64,000 nucleotides of DNA from Yersinia intermedia (GTDB lineage: Bacteria; Pseudomonadota; Gammaproteobacteria; Enterobacterales; Enterobacteriaceae): positions 2,852,001 through 2,916,000 of the forward strand of contig NZ_LR134116.1 in the NCBI RefSeq assembly GCF_900635455.1, written 5' to 3'. Of this stretch, positions 9,624-18,315 are shown piece by piece. Below the pieces are notes generated by a model, which saw only the letters and a list, made by a program, of their open reading frames with translations, did no database searches and was not told where the DNA came from. The position numbers and the translations under genes were made by a program. How positions within the stretch are numbered: the stretch's first letter is position 1; each line of letters starts with the position of its first letter.

Positions 9624-10355
9624 ATGACACTGATTGCCCACAGAATGATCGCCTGCTCGTTGCTGCTGCTCAGCGGCGTACCCTTATGGACGCAAGCCAG
9701 TGTTGTCATGACCGGTACCCGAATCATTTATCCTGAAGGTACGCGGGAAAAAGTAATACAACTAAGCAATAAAGATGAACACCCAAATTTGGTCCAATTA
9801 TGGATGGATGATGGTGACAACCAGTCTTCACCTTCAAAAAGTGACGTCCCGTTTACACTGACACCACAGATATTTCGTATGGAAGCCCAAAGTGGGCAAG
9901 TCGTTCGGTTGTCATACATTGAGCGCCATTTACCCAAAGATCGTGAGTCAGTTTTCTATCTTAACTTTTTGCAGATCCCCGCATTAAAAGCAGACAAGCA
10001 GACTGAAAACAAACTGGTTTTGATCGTGAATAACCGGATAAAAGTTTTTTACCGCCCTGCTGCATTAAAAGAAAACGTCGATACATTAGGTGAAAAAATA
10101 CGCGTTACGCTAGACGACACTCGTGGAGATAAAATCAAGATAAGTAACCCTACGGGTTACTATATCAGCCTGCGTGATGCCAAATTCGTCAGCGATGGGA
10201 AAACGATTTCGTTCGCCACCAGTGAGATGTTTCCACCCAATTCGACCACTGATTTAGTCTTACCCGCAGGGGTGAAAGCTAAAAAAGGCGAATTACTGAC
10301 ACTGAATGTGGTTAATGATTACGGCACCACTATTCCCACTGATTATCATTTGTAA
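9624..10355 (+). CDS. periplasmic fimbrial chaperone 1
   Basis: This 243-residue PapD-like chaperone delivers subunits to the usher. A signal peptide (about residues 1-27) ends near 'WTQAS'. Visible family marks are the N-terminal strand 'GTRIIYPEGTREKVIQLSN' with the conserved Arg, the G1 region 'PFTLTPQIFRME', and 'NRIKVFYRP' with the conserved Lys/Arg and the Pro-rich end. The short F1-G1 loop with 'KDRESVFYLNF' suggests an FGS-type chaperone. Its place between pilin and usher is the standard order. Confidence 0.92.
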   Translation: MTLIAHRMIACSLLLLSGVPLWTQASVVMTGTRIIYPEGTREKVIQLSNKDEHPNLVQLWMDDGDNQSSPSKSDVPFTLTPQIFRMEAQSGQVVRLSYIERHLPKDRESVFYLNFLQIPALKADKQTENKLVLIVNNRIKVFYRPAALKENVDTLGEKIRVTLDDTRGDKIKISNPTGYYISLRDAKFVSDGKTISFATSEMFPPNSTTDLVLPAGVKAKKGELLTLNVVNDYGTTIPTDYHL

Positions 10356-10403
10356 TTCAACCGTGATGATAATTCAGTTCGTGCCCAGCTATAGAGATAA
10401 CCA

Positions 10404-13016
10404 GTGAGGTTTGCTCCCTGGTTATCCTATTTGCTAACGCACGGCATACTGGCCAGCCATTTCGTGTCAGCAGCAGATCAGAGTAATCAAGACGAATATG
10501 TGTTTGAGGATGCGCTAGTCCGCGGTTCGTCACTCGGCTTAGGTTCTATCTCTCGCTTTAATAAAAAAAACGCCTATCAAGAAGGCAAGTATCAGGTTGA
10601 TCTCTACATTAACAACAAGTTTGTTGATCGTGTCGAAATAGAATTTATTGCAAAAAATAATGATGTTATTCCCTGTTTGTCAGGCGCGCAGCTACTACAA
10701 GCCGGTGTCACTGAAGAGGCGCTGAAAAACAGCGACCCCAAAGACAACTGTCTGGATTTTAGAACTATTTTGCCAGCCAGTGACTACCGTTTCGATTACG
10801 CCAAATTACGTTTTGATTTATCGGTGCCGCATCTGTTCGTTAAGAAAGTGCCGCGCGGTTATGTTGATCCTCTGAACTTAACCTCAGGGGATACCATTGG
10901 TTTCAGCAATTACAACTTAAACCAATATCACGTGGGCTATAACAAAGATGGGATTAAGCGTTCGACCAACTCAACCTATCTCAGCCTGACCAATGGTATC
11001 AATGCTGGCATGTGGCGTTTGCGGCAACAAGGTTCATTGCGCTACGACCCGACCCGAGGAACCAACTGGACTTCCAACCGACTGTATAGCCAACGCGCAC
11101 TGCCCACGATGGGCAGTGAAGTGACCTTGGGCCAAACCTTCAGCTCTGGTCAGTTTTTCTCCAGCTTGGGGTTTAACGGCATTGCACTGGCAACTGATGA
11201 CCGCATGTTGCCTGAATCACAACGCGGCTATGCCCCTATTGTGCGCGGGATTGCCAGAACCAATGCCAAAGTGACGGTTTATCAAAACAATCGGCCTATT
11301 TACCAAACTACGGTGTCGCCAGGGCCATTTGAATTTAATGATTTATCTGCCACCAATTTCGGTGGTGACCTGACGATTGAAATTCAGGAAGCGGATGGCA
11401 GTGTCAGCACCTTCCAGGTGCCGTTCTCCTCAGTACCAGAATCCTTGCGCCCCGGTTACTCCCGCTATAGTTTCGCCGCCGGGCAGGTGCGTGACCTGAA
11501 CAGTAGTGAAGTGTTCAGTGAGCTGACCTATCAACGTGGGATCAGTAACGCCATTACCGCTAATACCGGGCTACGCATGGCCTCTGGTTATCAGGCCATC
11601 ATGTTGGGTGGTGTGTTTACCCACTATATTGGTGCTTTAGGGCTGGATGCCACCTATTCGAATGCCAGGCTATCTGATAGCAACGATTCCGCGAGTGAAC
11701 GACAGAGTGGCTGGATGGCGCGAGTCTCCTTCAGCCGCATGTTTGAAACAACCAATACCACGCTATCCGTGGCGGGTTACCGTTATTCCACGGAAGGTTA
11801 TCGTGATTTAAGTGATGTATTAGGAGTACGGGCAGCCAACAATGGCAAAGTCTGGAACTCAGATACTTATCGGCAACGCAGCCGAGCAGAAATATCGCTG
11901 AATCAAAATCTTAACAGCTACGGTTCACTGTATTTAACCGCCTCATCGCAGGATTATCGTAATGACCGCAAGCGGGATTCGCAGTTACAACTAGGCTATG
12001 CCAATACCCTGTGGCGCGATACCAGTTTGAATATTGCCGTTTCGCGACAAAAAACCGGGGGGGTCAGCAACGAAACTTACTTTGTCGACCCCGGCAGTGG
12101 CATGCCTGCGGCCAATGGCGCAAATATTCTTGGTACCAGTGAAACTGTAGTGCAAATGTCCGTCTCATTCCCACTGGGGGGTAGTGCGCATGCACCCTAT
12201 ATCTCGGCCGGTGCCGTCAACAGTAAGATTAGTGGTGCCAGCTATCAAACCTCATTATCCGGTGTGATGGGTGAGGAGCAGTCTGCCAGTTACAGTATGG
12301 ATTTTGCCCGCAGTGAACAAACTAAAGAAAATACCTTTAGTGGCAGCTTACAAAAACGGCTCCCCTCAACCAGTTTGAGTGGCAGCGCGTCCAGCAGCCC
12401 CGGTTATTGGCAAGGTTCAGCCAGTGCCCGTGGTGCGGTGGCCTTTCATAGCGGCGGTGTCACGTTGGGGCCCTATCTAAGCGATACTTTTGCCTTGATC
12501 GAGGCCAAAGGAGCCAGTGGAGCCAAAGTGATGTATGGGCAAGGTTCAAGTATTGACCGATTTGGCTATGCACTGGTGCCAACACTCACCCCGTATCGCT
12601 ACAACACCATCACGCTCAGCCCTGATGGTATGGATTTCAATACTGAGCTTCAAGATGGTGAACGGCAAATTGCCCCCTACGCCGGATCATCCGTCAAAGT
12701 CATTTTTCGCACCCTCAGTGGATATCCACTGCTTATTACTGTCCGGCTGGCGGATGGTAGCCAACTGCCTCTGGGCGCAGTGGTGTATAGCACCACCACC
12801 GAGAGCGGCAAAGCTGCTCAACAGCAGAATGAGGTTGGCATGGTCGGTCAAGCCAGCCAGGCCTATGTTCGAGCTGAAGGAGCGAGTGGCACGCTCATTC
12901 TCGTATGGGGAGATGCAGCCAATGAACGCTGCCAGTTGGATTACGACTTAGGCACGCCCAATAACGATAAACAGTTATATAAACTCGATGCCTTGTGTGT
13001 CGTTACCCAGCATTGA
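10404..13016 (+). CDS. outer-membrane fimbrial usher (PapC/FimD family)
   Basis: This 870-residue usher accepts chaperone-subunit complexes and secretes the fibre. It starts at a GTG (10404), followed by a signal peptide. The N-terminal periplasmic domain begins near 'YVFEDALVRGSSLG'. The beta-barrel has 'PRGYVDPLNLTSGDT' and 'SNRLYSQRALPTMGSE', and the plug lies near 'GYAPIVRGIARTNAKV'. C-terminal domains include 'FRTLSGYPLL', 'PLGAVVY' and a Cys pair ('NERCQLDY' and 'LDALCVV'). Length and order match intact ushers and no frameshift is seen. Confidence 0.95.
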   Translation: MRFAPWLSYLLTHGILASHFVSAADQSNQDEYVFEDALVRGSSLGLGSISRFNKKNAYQEGKYQVDLYINNKFVDRVEIEFIAKNNDVIPCLSGAQLLQAGVTEEALKNSDPKDNCLDFRTILPASDYRFDYAKLRFDLSVPHLFVKKVPRGYVDPLNLTSGDTIGFSNYNLNQYHVGYNKDGIKRSTNSTYLSLTNGINAGMWRLRQQGSLRYDPTRGTNWTSNRLYSQRALPTMGSEVTLGQTFSSGQFFSSLGFNGIALATDDRMLPESQRGYAPIVRGIARTNAKVTVYQNNRPIYQTTVSPGPFEFNDLSATNFGGDLTIEIQEADGSVSTFQVPFSSVPESLRPGYSRYSFAAGQVRDLNSSEVFSELTYQRGISNAITANTGLRMASGYQAIMLGGVFTHYIGALGLDATYSNARLSDSNDSASERQSGWMARVSFSRMFETTNTTLSVAGYRYSTEGYRDLSDVLGVRAANNGKVWNSDTYRQRSRAEISLNQNLNSYGSLYLTASSQDYRNDRKRDSQLQLGYANTLWRDTSLNIAVSRQKTGGVSNETYFVDPGSGMPAANGANILGTSETVVQMSVSFPLGGSAHAPYISAGAVNSKISGASYQTSLSGVMGEEQSASYSMDFARSEQTKENTFSGSLQKRLPSTSLSGSASSSPGYWQGSASARGAVAFHSGGVTLGPYLSDTFALIEAKGASGAKVMYGQGSSIDRFGYALVPTLTPYRYNTITLSPDGMDFNTELQDGERQIAPYAGSSVKVIFRTLSGYPLLITVRLADGSQLPLGAVVYSTTTESGKAAQQQNEVGMVGQASQAYVRAEGASGTLILVWGDAANERCQLDYDLGTPNNDKQLYKLDALCVVTQH

Positions 13017-13030
13017 ATCAGAGAAACAGT

Positions 13031-14365
13031 ATGAAACCTATAACGACTCACCACACCAGATTGTACCAATACAAGCCCCTATTTCGTCGCTATATGGGGT
13101 TGTTGTTTTCACTCACGTTGCTAAGTATCAGCTTACCCAGTTATGCACAATGTGTTTGGAAAGGCGCCAATATCGGTGGTGATAACTACGGTGCGTCCTT
13201 GCAATTAGGCAATATCAATATAACCAGTAATTACATTCAGCCTGTCGATTCAATGCTGGCCTCCAGTATTATCAGCCTGGTACCCGCCCGTTTCTGGTCA
13301 GACCCAGAAGCGGTTATCTATGAATGTGATGTGGCCGATAAAGACAGTTTATTTGAAGTTTTTGCGACTAATGGCGACAGTAATGTCGGCGGCTACAGCA
13401 ATATGGGTGATAACTATTTTCAGACTTTCTTCCCCTATACTGCATTGAAATTGATTCATGTTGATACTGGCGTCGAATTCACCCGCATCTGGCAGCAGGT
13501 CCCGTTGAGAAAGTACGACGTAGTGGGGAATAAAATTCAAATTAAGGGTAAACATTTCAGCCAAATTCGTGCTGAGCTAAAAAAAGTAGGTTCTGTAGAC
13601 CGCACGCCCGGCCCTTCCAGTTGGGGATGTTCTGGTCCTGCGGCTGATAACTATTCGGGTAGCTATTCCTGCAATCAACCCAATGGGTATGTGGTATTCA
13701 AAGGGCCTGGTATGCCAGTACCTGAAACCGGCTATGACTCAGCAACCAATTACCAAACATGGGGAAGTGGCCGCTATATGGCATTTGGCATGAATACCGC
13801 GCCGGTTTCAGTCCTGACACGCAAAAATACCTGTGTGGTGCGTAACGTCACACCTTATGTGGTTTTCCCCATTATTACCGTGAATGAACTTAACGATAAC
13901 CAATCACGTAGCGCAGATATCACCGTCGATATCGAATGCCAGTCCGGTACTGAGTCTGGTATTAATAGTGGGCAAACTGCACTGGGCATCCAAACATCAT
14001 TACCGGGTTATCTGAAGGCGCAAGGGCTCGGATTGGTGAACACAGCCGGCGGCGTGAGTTATCTACTATCAGACAACTATGGCACTGACAAAAATATTGC
14101 CACGGGAGTGGGTATCAGCCTGAGTGATAGCAGTGGAGCGGCGATGAATTTTGTTGGTTGGGGCGGATGTGCCAGCAATTGCAGCGCCAGTACTGGCGCA
14201 GGTTGGTATCCGGTTCTTACCGGGGCCAGTTCTAATGGCAGCAATGGCGCAGGTTACAATAATTATTTACATCACTTTACCGCTACATTAAAAAAACTGC
14301 CTAACGGCACCCCTACTGCGGGTAAGGTCGATGCGACGGCTTACGTTTTGGTGAAGATACAATGA
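13031..14365 (+). CDS. large fimbrial adhesin / tip protein
   Basis: This 444-residue exported protein is too long for a rod subunit. A signal peptide ends at 'LPSYAQ'. A unique N-terminal domain of about 260 residues, rich in Gly, Asn, Tyr and Trp, is followed by a pilin-like domain from about residue 270 ('KNTCVVRNVTPYVVFP'). That domain has a cysteine pair and the C-terminal pattern 'ATAYVLVKIQ'. Such a two-domain layout is typical of tip adhesins. ATG 13031 follows 'agagaaacagt' and is preferred to an in-frame start inside the usher gene. The next gene overlaps it by 4 bp. The receptor is unknown. Confidence 0.8.
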   Translation: MKPITTHHTRLYQYKPLFRRYMGLLFSLTLLSISLPSYAQCVWKGANIGGDNYGASLQLGNINITSNYIQPVDSMLASSIISLVPARFWSDPEAVIYECDVADKDSLFEVFATNGDSNVGGYSNMGDNYFQTFFPYTALKLIHVDTGVEFTRIWQQVPLRKYDVVGNKIQIKGKHFSQIRAELKKVGSVDRTPGPSSWGCSGPAADNYSGSYSCNQPNGYVVFKGPGMPVPETGYDSATNYQTWGSGRYMAFGMNTAPVSVLTRKNTCVVRNVTPYVVFPIITVNELNDNQSRSADITVDIECQSGTESGINSGQTALGIQTSLPGYLKAQGLGLVNTAGGVSYLLSDNYGTDKNIATGVGISLSDSSGAAMNFVGWGGCASNCSASTGAGWYPVLTGASSNGSNGAGYNNYLHHFTATLKKLPNGTPTAGKVDATAYVLVKIQ

Positions 14366-15102
14366 GGCTCCTCTGTCTGTTTTTGCTGATATTGAGTATC
14401 AGCCCACACACCATGGCTGGTTTAGTGGCAGGTTCAACACGCATAATTTATCAGCCCGAATCGCGCGAACGCACCTTGATGTTGGCTAATACCAATGACT
14501 ACCCGGTGGTGGTACAGACCTGGATTGATGATGGCGATGTGGACAGCACGCCAGATCAAAGCAAAGCACCCTTTATTGTCTTACCTGCCGTTTTCAAAAT
14601 GCAGGCAGGAGCGGCACAGGGTCTGCGCATTATCAATAAAGGTGATGATCTGCCAACGGATCGAGAGTCTGTTTATTGGCTAAACTTGTATGAAATCCCA
14701 CCTAAATCGCGACAAAATACCAATGCCCAGGCCCAGGTTGCTATGGCGATGAACACCCAAATGAAGATATTCTATCGCCCTGATGGGTTAACGCCAAAAC
14801 CGGCTGACGCCATGAAAAAAGTCAGTTTTACCCTTCAGAAGAAAAATAGAGAATACATTCTAACCGCCCATAACCCTACTCCATACTATGTCTCTTTTGG
14901 CCAGATTCAGCTAGAAAACCGACAGCAACGTTTTCTGATAGCACAAGAGATGGACATGATGGTCGCCCCATTTGCCGAGCGCCAATATCATTTTGAACAG
15001 CAGCCTATCTCACTCACTGGCGCAGTAACTTTGAACTATAGTTATTTCGATGATGCTGGCAATCAGCTAAAAAACAGTCAGTTAGTTAAAGTTACACCGT
15101 AA
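14362..15102 (+). CDS. periplasmic fimbrial chaperone 2
   Basis: This second PapD-like chaperone (246 residues) has a signal peptide that ends near 'SPHTMA'. It carries 'GSTRIIYQPESRERTLMLAN', 'PFIVLPAVFKMQAGAAQGLRI' (motif split by two or three positions relative to copy 1), 'TDRESVYWLNLYEIP' and 'NTQMKIFYRPDGL'. Overlapping the adhesin gene by ATGA, it is translationally coupled to it and may be dedicated to folding that large subunit. Two chaperones in one operon is less common than one. Confidence 0.9.
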   Translation: MRLLCLFLLILSISPHTMAGLVAGSTRIIYQPESRERTLMLANTNDYPVVVQTWIDDGDVDSTPDQSKAPFIVLPAVFKMQAGAAQGLRIINKGDDLPTDRESVYWLNLYEIPPKSRQNTNAQAQVAMAMNTQMKIFYRPDGLTPKPADAMKKVSFTLQKKNREYILTAHNPTPYYVSFGQIQLENRQQRFLIAQEMDMMVAPFAERQYHFEQQPISLTGAVTLNYSYFDDAGNQLKNSQLVKVTP

Positions 15103-15121
15103 CATTTGCTGGCTTTTTTAA

Positions 15122-15310
15122 ATCGTTCTCGCCTCAAAACAGCGCGGCATCGAGATATTCGGTTACGTCACCACCATCGGCGAGTTGGTCAATGCTCTGT
15201 TAATGTTCTGCGCACCGTGGATTATTAACCGTATCGGCAGCAAGAATGCCTTGCTGATGGCGGGCAAAAGCCTGACAGCCCCCACCACCCTAACGGATGT
15301 GGGCCTCTAA
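15122..15310 (+). pseudogene. LacY-like sugar permease fragment
   Basis: An open stretch without a start codon encodes '[19 protein letters not shown]' and then '[18 protein letters not shown]'. This closely matches the middle of E. coli LacY ('GYVTTMGELLNA', 'APLIINRIGGKNALLLAG'), a member of the oligosaccharide:H+ symporter family. It keeps about 50 residues of a roughly 415-residue protein, then runs into an unrelated tail ('[13 protein letters not shown]') and a stop. Both ends are missing, so it is a gene remnant left between the fimbrial operon and the second tRNA-Asn. Confidence 0.8.
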
Positions 15311-15428
15311 CTTAATTAAAAAATCATCATTTCGCGGTAAAACTCACGATAAAACAAACAAGTTTGCTGAAAAACAAGCCAATAAGCTCATTCTCTCAGC
15401 AAACGCACATTTTTAGTGTTTTTCTACT

Positions 15429-15457
15429 TTGACAAACGTCACCACCCTCGCTATTAT
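15429..15457 (+). promoter_or_regulatory. sigma70 promoter of tRNA-Asn copy 2
   Basis: TTGACA (15429-15434) and TATTAT (15452-15457) are separated by 17 bp, the same geometry and nearly the same flanks as copy 1. Confidence 0.8.
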
Positions 15458-15475
15458 TCGCCTCGTTCACACGAT

Positions 15476-15551
15476 TCCTCTGTAGTTCAGTCGGTAGAAC
15501 GGCGGACTGTTAATCCGTATGTCACTGGTTCGAGTCCAGTCAGAGGAGCCA
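15476..15551 (+). tRNA. tRNA-Asn(GTT), copy 2
   Basis: This 76-nt gene is identical to the tRNA at 3495-3570, with anticodon GTT and encoded CCA. The two copies, in direct orientation, bracket the two-component/fimbrial block. The T6SS cluster begins about 350 bp beyond it. Confidence 0.97.
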
Positions 15552-15558
15552 AATTAAA

Positions 15559-15592
15559 GAAAGCAGACGTTTACAAACGTCTGCTTTTTTGC
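15559..15592 (+). terminator. intrinsic terminator of tRNA-Asn copy 2
   Basis: An AAGCAGACGTTT arm pairs with AAACGTCTGCTT around a very short loop, followed by a T run. The hairpin sequence differs from that of copy 1, so the duplication ends just after the tRNA. Confidence 0.85.
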
Positions 15593-15905
15593 ATTTTATC
15601 AATTGGTTATCTCTTTCTTCAGCTTACCCTCGTTCACGAAAAACCACTCAAAACTATACCCTTTTGCGAATAAAGCGGATTCGATTTCGTTTTTACCAAT
15701 AATCGTATGGTTTTCGCACGCCGATGTGTTGTGCATTAATTGAGTCTGGATACTCACTGGGATGGGATAGTTTTACATCCGCCAATGGCTATACTCCACC
15801 GCATCCAGATGCGAAAAAACAACCGAATACCTGTCTAGCAAAGAAAGTTGTTCTGAGAGGATATTCTTTCCATTCACCAGGCTATCTTCCCTAATAAATG
15901 AAGGT
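15593..15905. other. intergenic stretch between tRNA-Asn and T6SS end
   Basis: These 313 bp separate the tRNA terminator from the 3' end of the T6SS operon. No coding sequence, tRNA remnant or clear terminator for the T6SS transcript was recognised. A short dyad 'ggatgggatagttttacatcc' lies near 15760. Confidence 0.4.
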
Positions 15906-17303
15906 TTACTGAGTGTTAGAGGATGAGACCAGCAACGCATATCGATTTAGCAGTTGGGTAAACCGGCTGTCTATCTGTTGGCGCAGTACCGAAGACGGGG
16001 TTTGCCCTGACTCGGACTGCACCTGATACTGACGCAACAACTCTTCCAGAGGTAATGACTGTGTCAGTGGTTGCTGAATCGCAAAAACTACCGATTTAAG
16101 CTCCGATACCGTCATATAACGCCCCTTCTTTTCATCCAATCCATTCAGTCGGTCTGCCAGTTGCCGCAAACGCTCTTGTGCCAAGGCATAGTGTTTTAAC
16201 TCCACCAGCGGGGCCGCCCCGGCTTCTCGCTGTTGTTGCCACAAGCGACTCAACCGTTTGACTTCTTGACTGGCGGGCCACAGTTGTTGCGCCTGAGATA
16301 GCAAGGCATCCCCCTGAACCTGCATCCATAACGGCGGTAACTGTGTCAGTTGTTCCAACTGTGTGCCACTGCCTTGCAATACCGGGCCAGCCAATCGTGC
16401 CAACTCAGCATCTGAAGTCTGTTTTCTCAGTTCATCGATTGATTTGGCTGCCAGTGGCGCAGGTAATGGCGCGACACTGGTTAGCAATGCCTCGCGCAAT
16501 GGATTAGATGACAGCGACTGCCAGATAAAGAAACTCCCTGCCATCAGCACGGCCATCAGTGATAACCCGGCGACAAAACCGTGGCCCGCCTTCCAACGTG
16601 GTGGCGGTGGCAAAGGCGGCGACAATTCAACCTGAACACGCGTTGGGGCGGGTTCGTTGACAATATAAACCAGTGGTTCACTGACCGCAGCCGACGCGAA
16701 TGCCGCTTGTGGCAGGGGTTCAGAGAGAGTGGTGTGCCGTAGCGGAATACTTAATCGGTCTGGCGTATCGGTAGCGGCCTCGGCACTTTCCAGCCGCAAT
16801 GCGGCGTTATGCAACATCAGGCGCACTCCGTCCAATTTACTTAGATGCTTAAGTTCCAACGTTTGCAACTGCGTACACAGTTGTTCCAACGCACGCTCTG
16901 CCCGATACACCATAGCCAGGTCACCGTAGCACAGCGTCATAGTACGCCAAACTTGCTGCAACCGGTCACTCAACCAGGCCAATAACGCCACCCGGGCATG
17001 CGTTTGCGGCGGCCATAATGCACTCCACTGATGGGAGAGTAACCCCGCCAGCAGCTCCAGCCCTTCACACAGCCCGGCAAGACCGGCAATGTGCGTCCGT
17101 GCCAGCGTAAAATCAACCGTGGTCTGCAACTCAACCCCATTCTGGCGAAACAGCGCCAAACAAAGCTGCTCGACCCGCCCCCAGTCAACATCCGGGCGGG
17201 CGGGATGATGTAATTTGCCGATTTCGTCACGTAAGGCGCTAAATTCAGCAAAATGGCGGGGATCTCCGCCGGTTTTAACCGTACGCTCGGTATTCGATAT
17301 CAT
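15906..17303 (-). CDS. T6SS TssA-family protein (TagA/VasL-like)
   Basis: This 465-residue TssA-family protein is distinct from the main TssA gene in the cluster. The N-terminal ImpA_N-type domain shows 'GLCEGLELLAGLLSHQWSAL'. A proline-rich linker then leads to one membrane helix (about residues 240-260, 'FVAGLSLMAVLMAGSFFIW') and an alpha-helical VasL-type C-terminus with many Gln/Leu. TagA-like proteins of this layout are known to stop sheath extension at the distal membrane. Last gene of the operon, its start follows 'gggaag'. The exact subfamily role is inferred. Confidence 0.82.
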   Translation of the reverse strand: MISNTERTVKTGGDPRHFAEFSALRDEIGKLHHPARPDVDWGRVEQLCLALFRQNGVELQTTVDFTLARTHIAGLAGLCEGLELLAGLLSHQWSALWPPQTHARVALLAWLSDRLQQVWRTMTLCYGDLAMVYRAERALEQLCTQLQTLELKHLSKLDGVRLMLHNAALRLESAEAATDTPDRLSIPLRHTTLSEPLPQAAFASAAVSEPLVYIVNEPAPTRVQVELSPPLPPPPRWKAGHGFVAGLSLMAVLMAGSFFIWQSLSSNPLREALLTSVAPLPAPLAAKSIDELRKQTSDAELARLAGPVLQGSGTQLEQLTQLPPLWMQVQGDALLSQAQQLWPASQEVKRLSRLWQQQREAGAAPLVELKHYALAQERLRQLADRLNGLDEKKGRYMTVSELKSVVFAIQQPLTQSLPLEELLRQYQVQSESGQTPSSVLRQQIDSRFTQLLNRYALLVSSSNTQ

Positions 17304-17327
17304 GTGTTTGTCTTCCCTGAATAGGCG

Positions 17328-17771
17328 TTAAAATGAGTCGCCCGGATTGAGATAATGTTGTTGTTTAAGATGGCGAATCAGTACCCTGCCTTCCGGCATA
17401 AATGCGGTGCCAAAGTGCACCAGCCCGAACTCTTTCAGCTCGGCATCAATTCCATATTCCAGATGTCCTGGTGTGGTTTGTGGCAGCAGAACCACGTTGA
17501 GACTTTTCAGCCGTGGCTCATATTTCAGCAGCGTGGCAGAGAGCGTGGTCAGCAGTGAATGTGCCGTGCCGGGCATCCCTTGCAGGATTTTGCTCATGTC
17601 CGGTAGACCGTAATCGGGCAGATGGCTAAGCGTACCGGCGCGGCAGTTAAGAATGCGCTGCATATTGTCGAGCACCGACAGAACACCTTGATTGGCTTCG
17701 CTCACCTGATGGATGTCGAGGCCACCCGCGACGTTACCGAACAGCATTTCATAGAGAGAAGGCTGGGGCAT
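17328..17771 (-). CDS. tssE: T6SS baseplate wedge TssE (gp25-like)
   Basis: This 147-residue cytoplasmic baseplate protein is of the T4 gp25 family. 'SVLDNMQRILNCRAG', 'HLPDYGLPDM' and 'IRHLKQQHYLNPG' are consistent with TssE. It helps nucleate sheath assembly with TssF, TssG and TssK. It starts 1 bp after tssJ ends, with 'aaggataagtaat' before the ATG. Confidence 0.92.
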   Translation of the reverse strand: MPQPSLYEMLFGNVAGGLDIHQVSEANQGVLSVLDNMQRILNCRAGTLSHLPDYGLPDMSKILQGMPGTAHSLLTTLSATLLKYEPRLKSLNVVLLPQTTPGHLEYGIDAELKEFGLVHFGTAFMPEGRVLIRHLKQQHYLNPGDSF

Positions 17772-17772
17772 A

Positions 17773-18315
17773 TTACTTATCCTTCAAGGGTAAAAGTGTC
17801 ATCCCATGATTATTCAGTTCAATCCGACGAGCCTTATCAGGGTCGAGGTCGTCACGGTTCAACACCACTCGCCAGGTGTTGTTAGCGATATCGGGTGCCA
17901 GAAACATAGCTGCAACCGCTACATACTGCGCTTTTTCGTCCAGCGGCATATCAACGGACACCGCAGCCCCCGGGCGAATGCGGATATCTTTTTCAGCAAG
18001 CAGATCGGCTTTGATGGCCTGGCTGTCCTCGGCAAATAATGAGGGATAATCGGTACCGTCAAACGTTTTGCGATCCTGTAGCTGATAGATGCGCACTACC
18101 GTAGCCAATGGGGCACCTGCCGCATTGTTGTTTACCGCGTCCCGCGCCTGTATATCCAGATGCAGTATTTTCACCTGCTTATAAAAAATGGATTTTGTTA
18201 CCGCAACGGTGCCATCACTCACTTTCTGGGTCAGTCCGCATCCGCTCAGGGTGGATATCATGATCAGCATCAGTAATGAAAAGCGTGTCTTACCAGCGAT
18301 AATCGCCATGTTCAT
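17773..18315 (-). CDS. tssJ: T6SS outer-membrane lipoprotein TssJ
   Basis: This 180-residue lipoprotein anchors the membrane complex to the outer membrane through TssM. The signal peptide ends in lipobox 'LSGC', and the SciN/VasD beta-sandwich shows 'LHLDIQARDAVN', 'VVRIYQL' and 'YVAVAAMF'. The start at 18315 follows 'aagggagaccg'. A longer frame upstream would overlap tssG more deeply without gaining conserved sequence. Confidence 0.92.
   Translation of the reverse strand: MNMAIIAGKTRFSLLMLIMISTLSGCGLTQKVSDGTVAVTKSIFYKQVKILHLDIQARDAVNNNAAGAPLATVVRIYQLQDRKTFDGTDYPSLFAEDSQAIKADLLAEKDIRIRPGAAVSVDMPLDEKAQYVAVAAMFLAPDIANNTWRVVLNRDDLDPDKARRIELNNHGMTLLPLKDK

Noticed and set aside
15416..15673. 85-codon plus-strand frame crossing the second tRNA-Asn
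   Set aside because: It reads through the tRNA promoter, tRNA and terminator; the peptide is an artefact.
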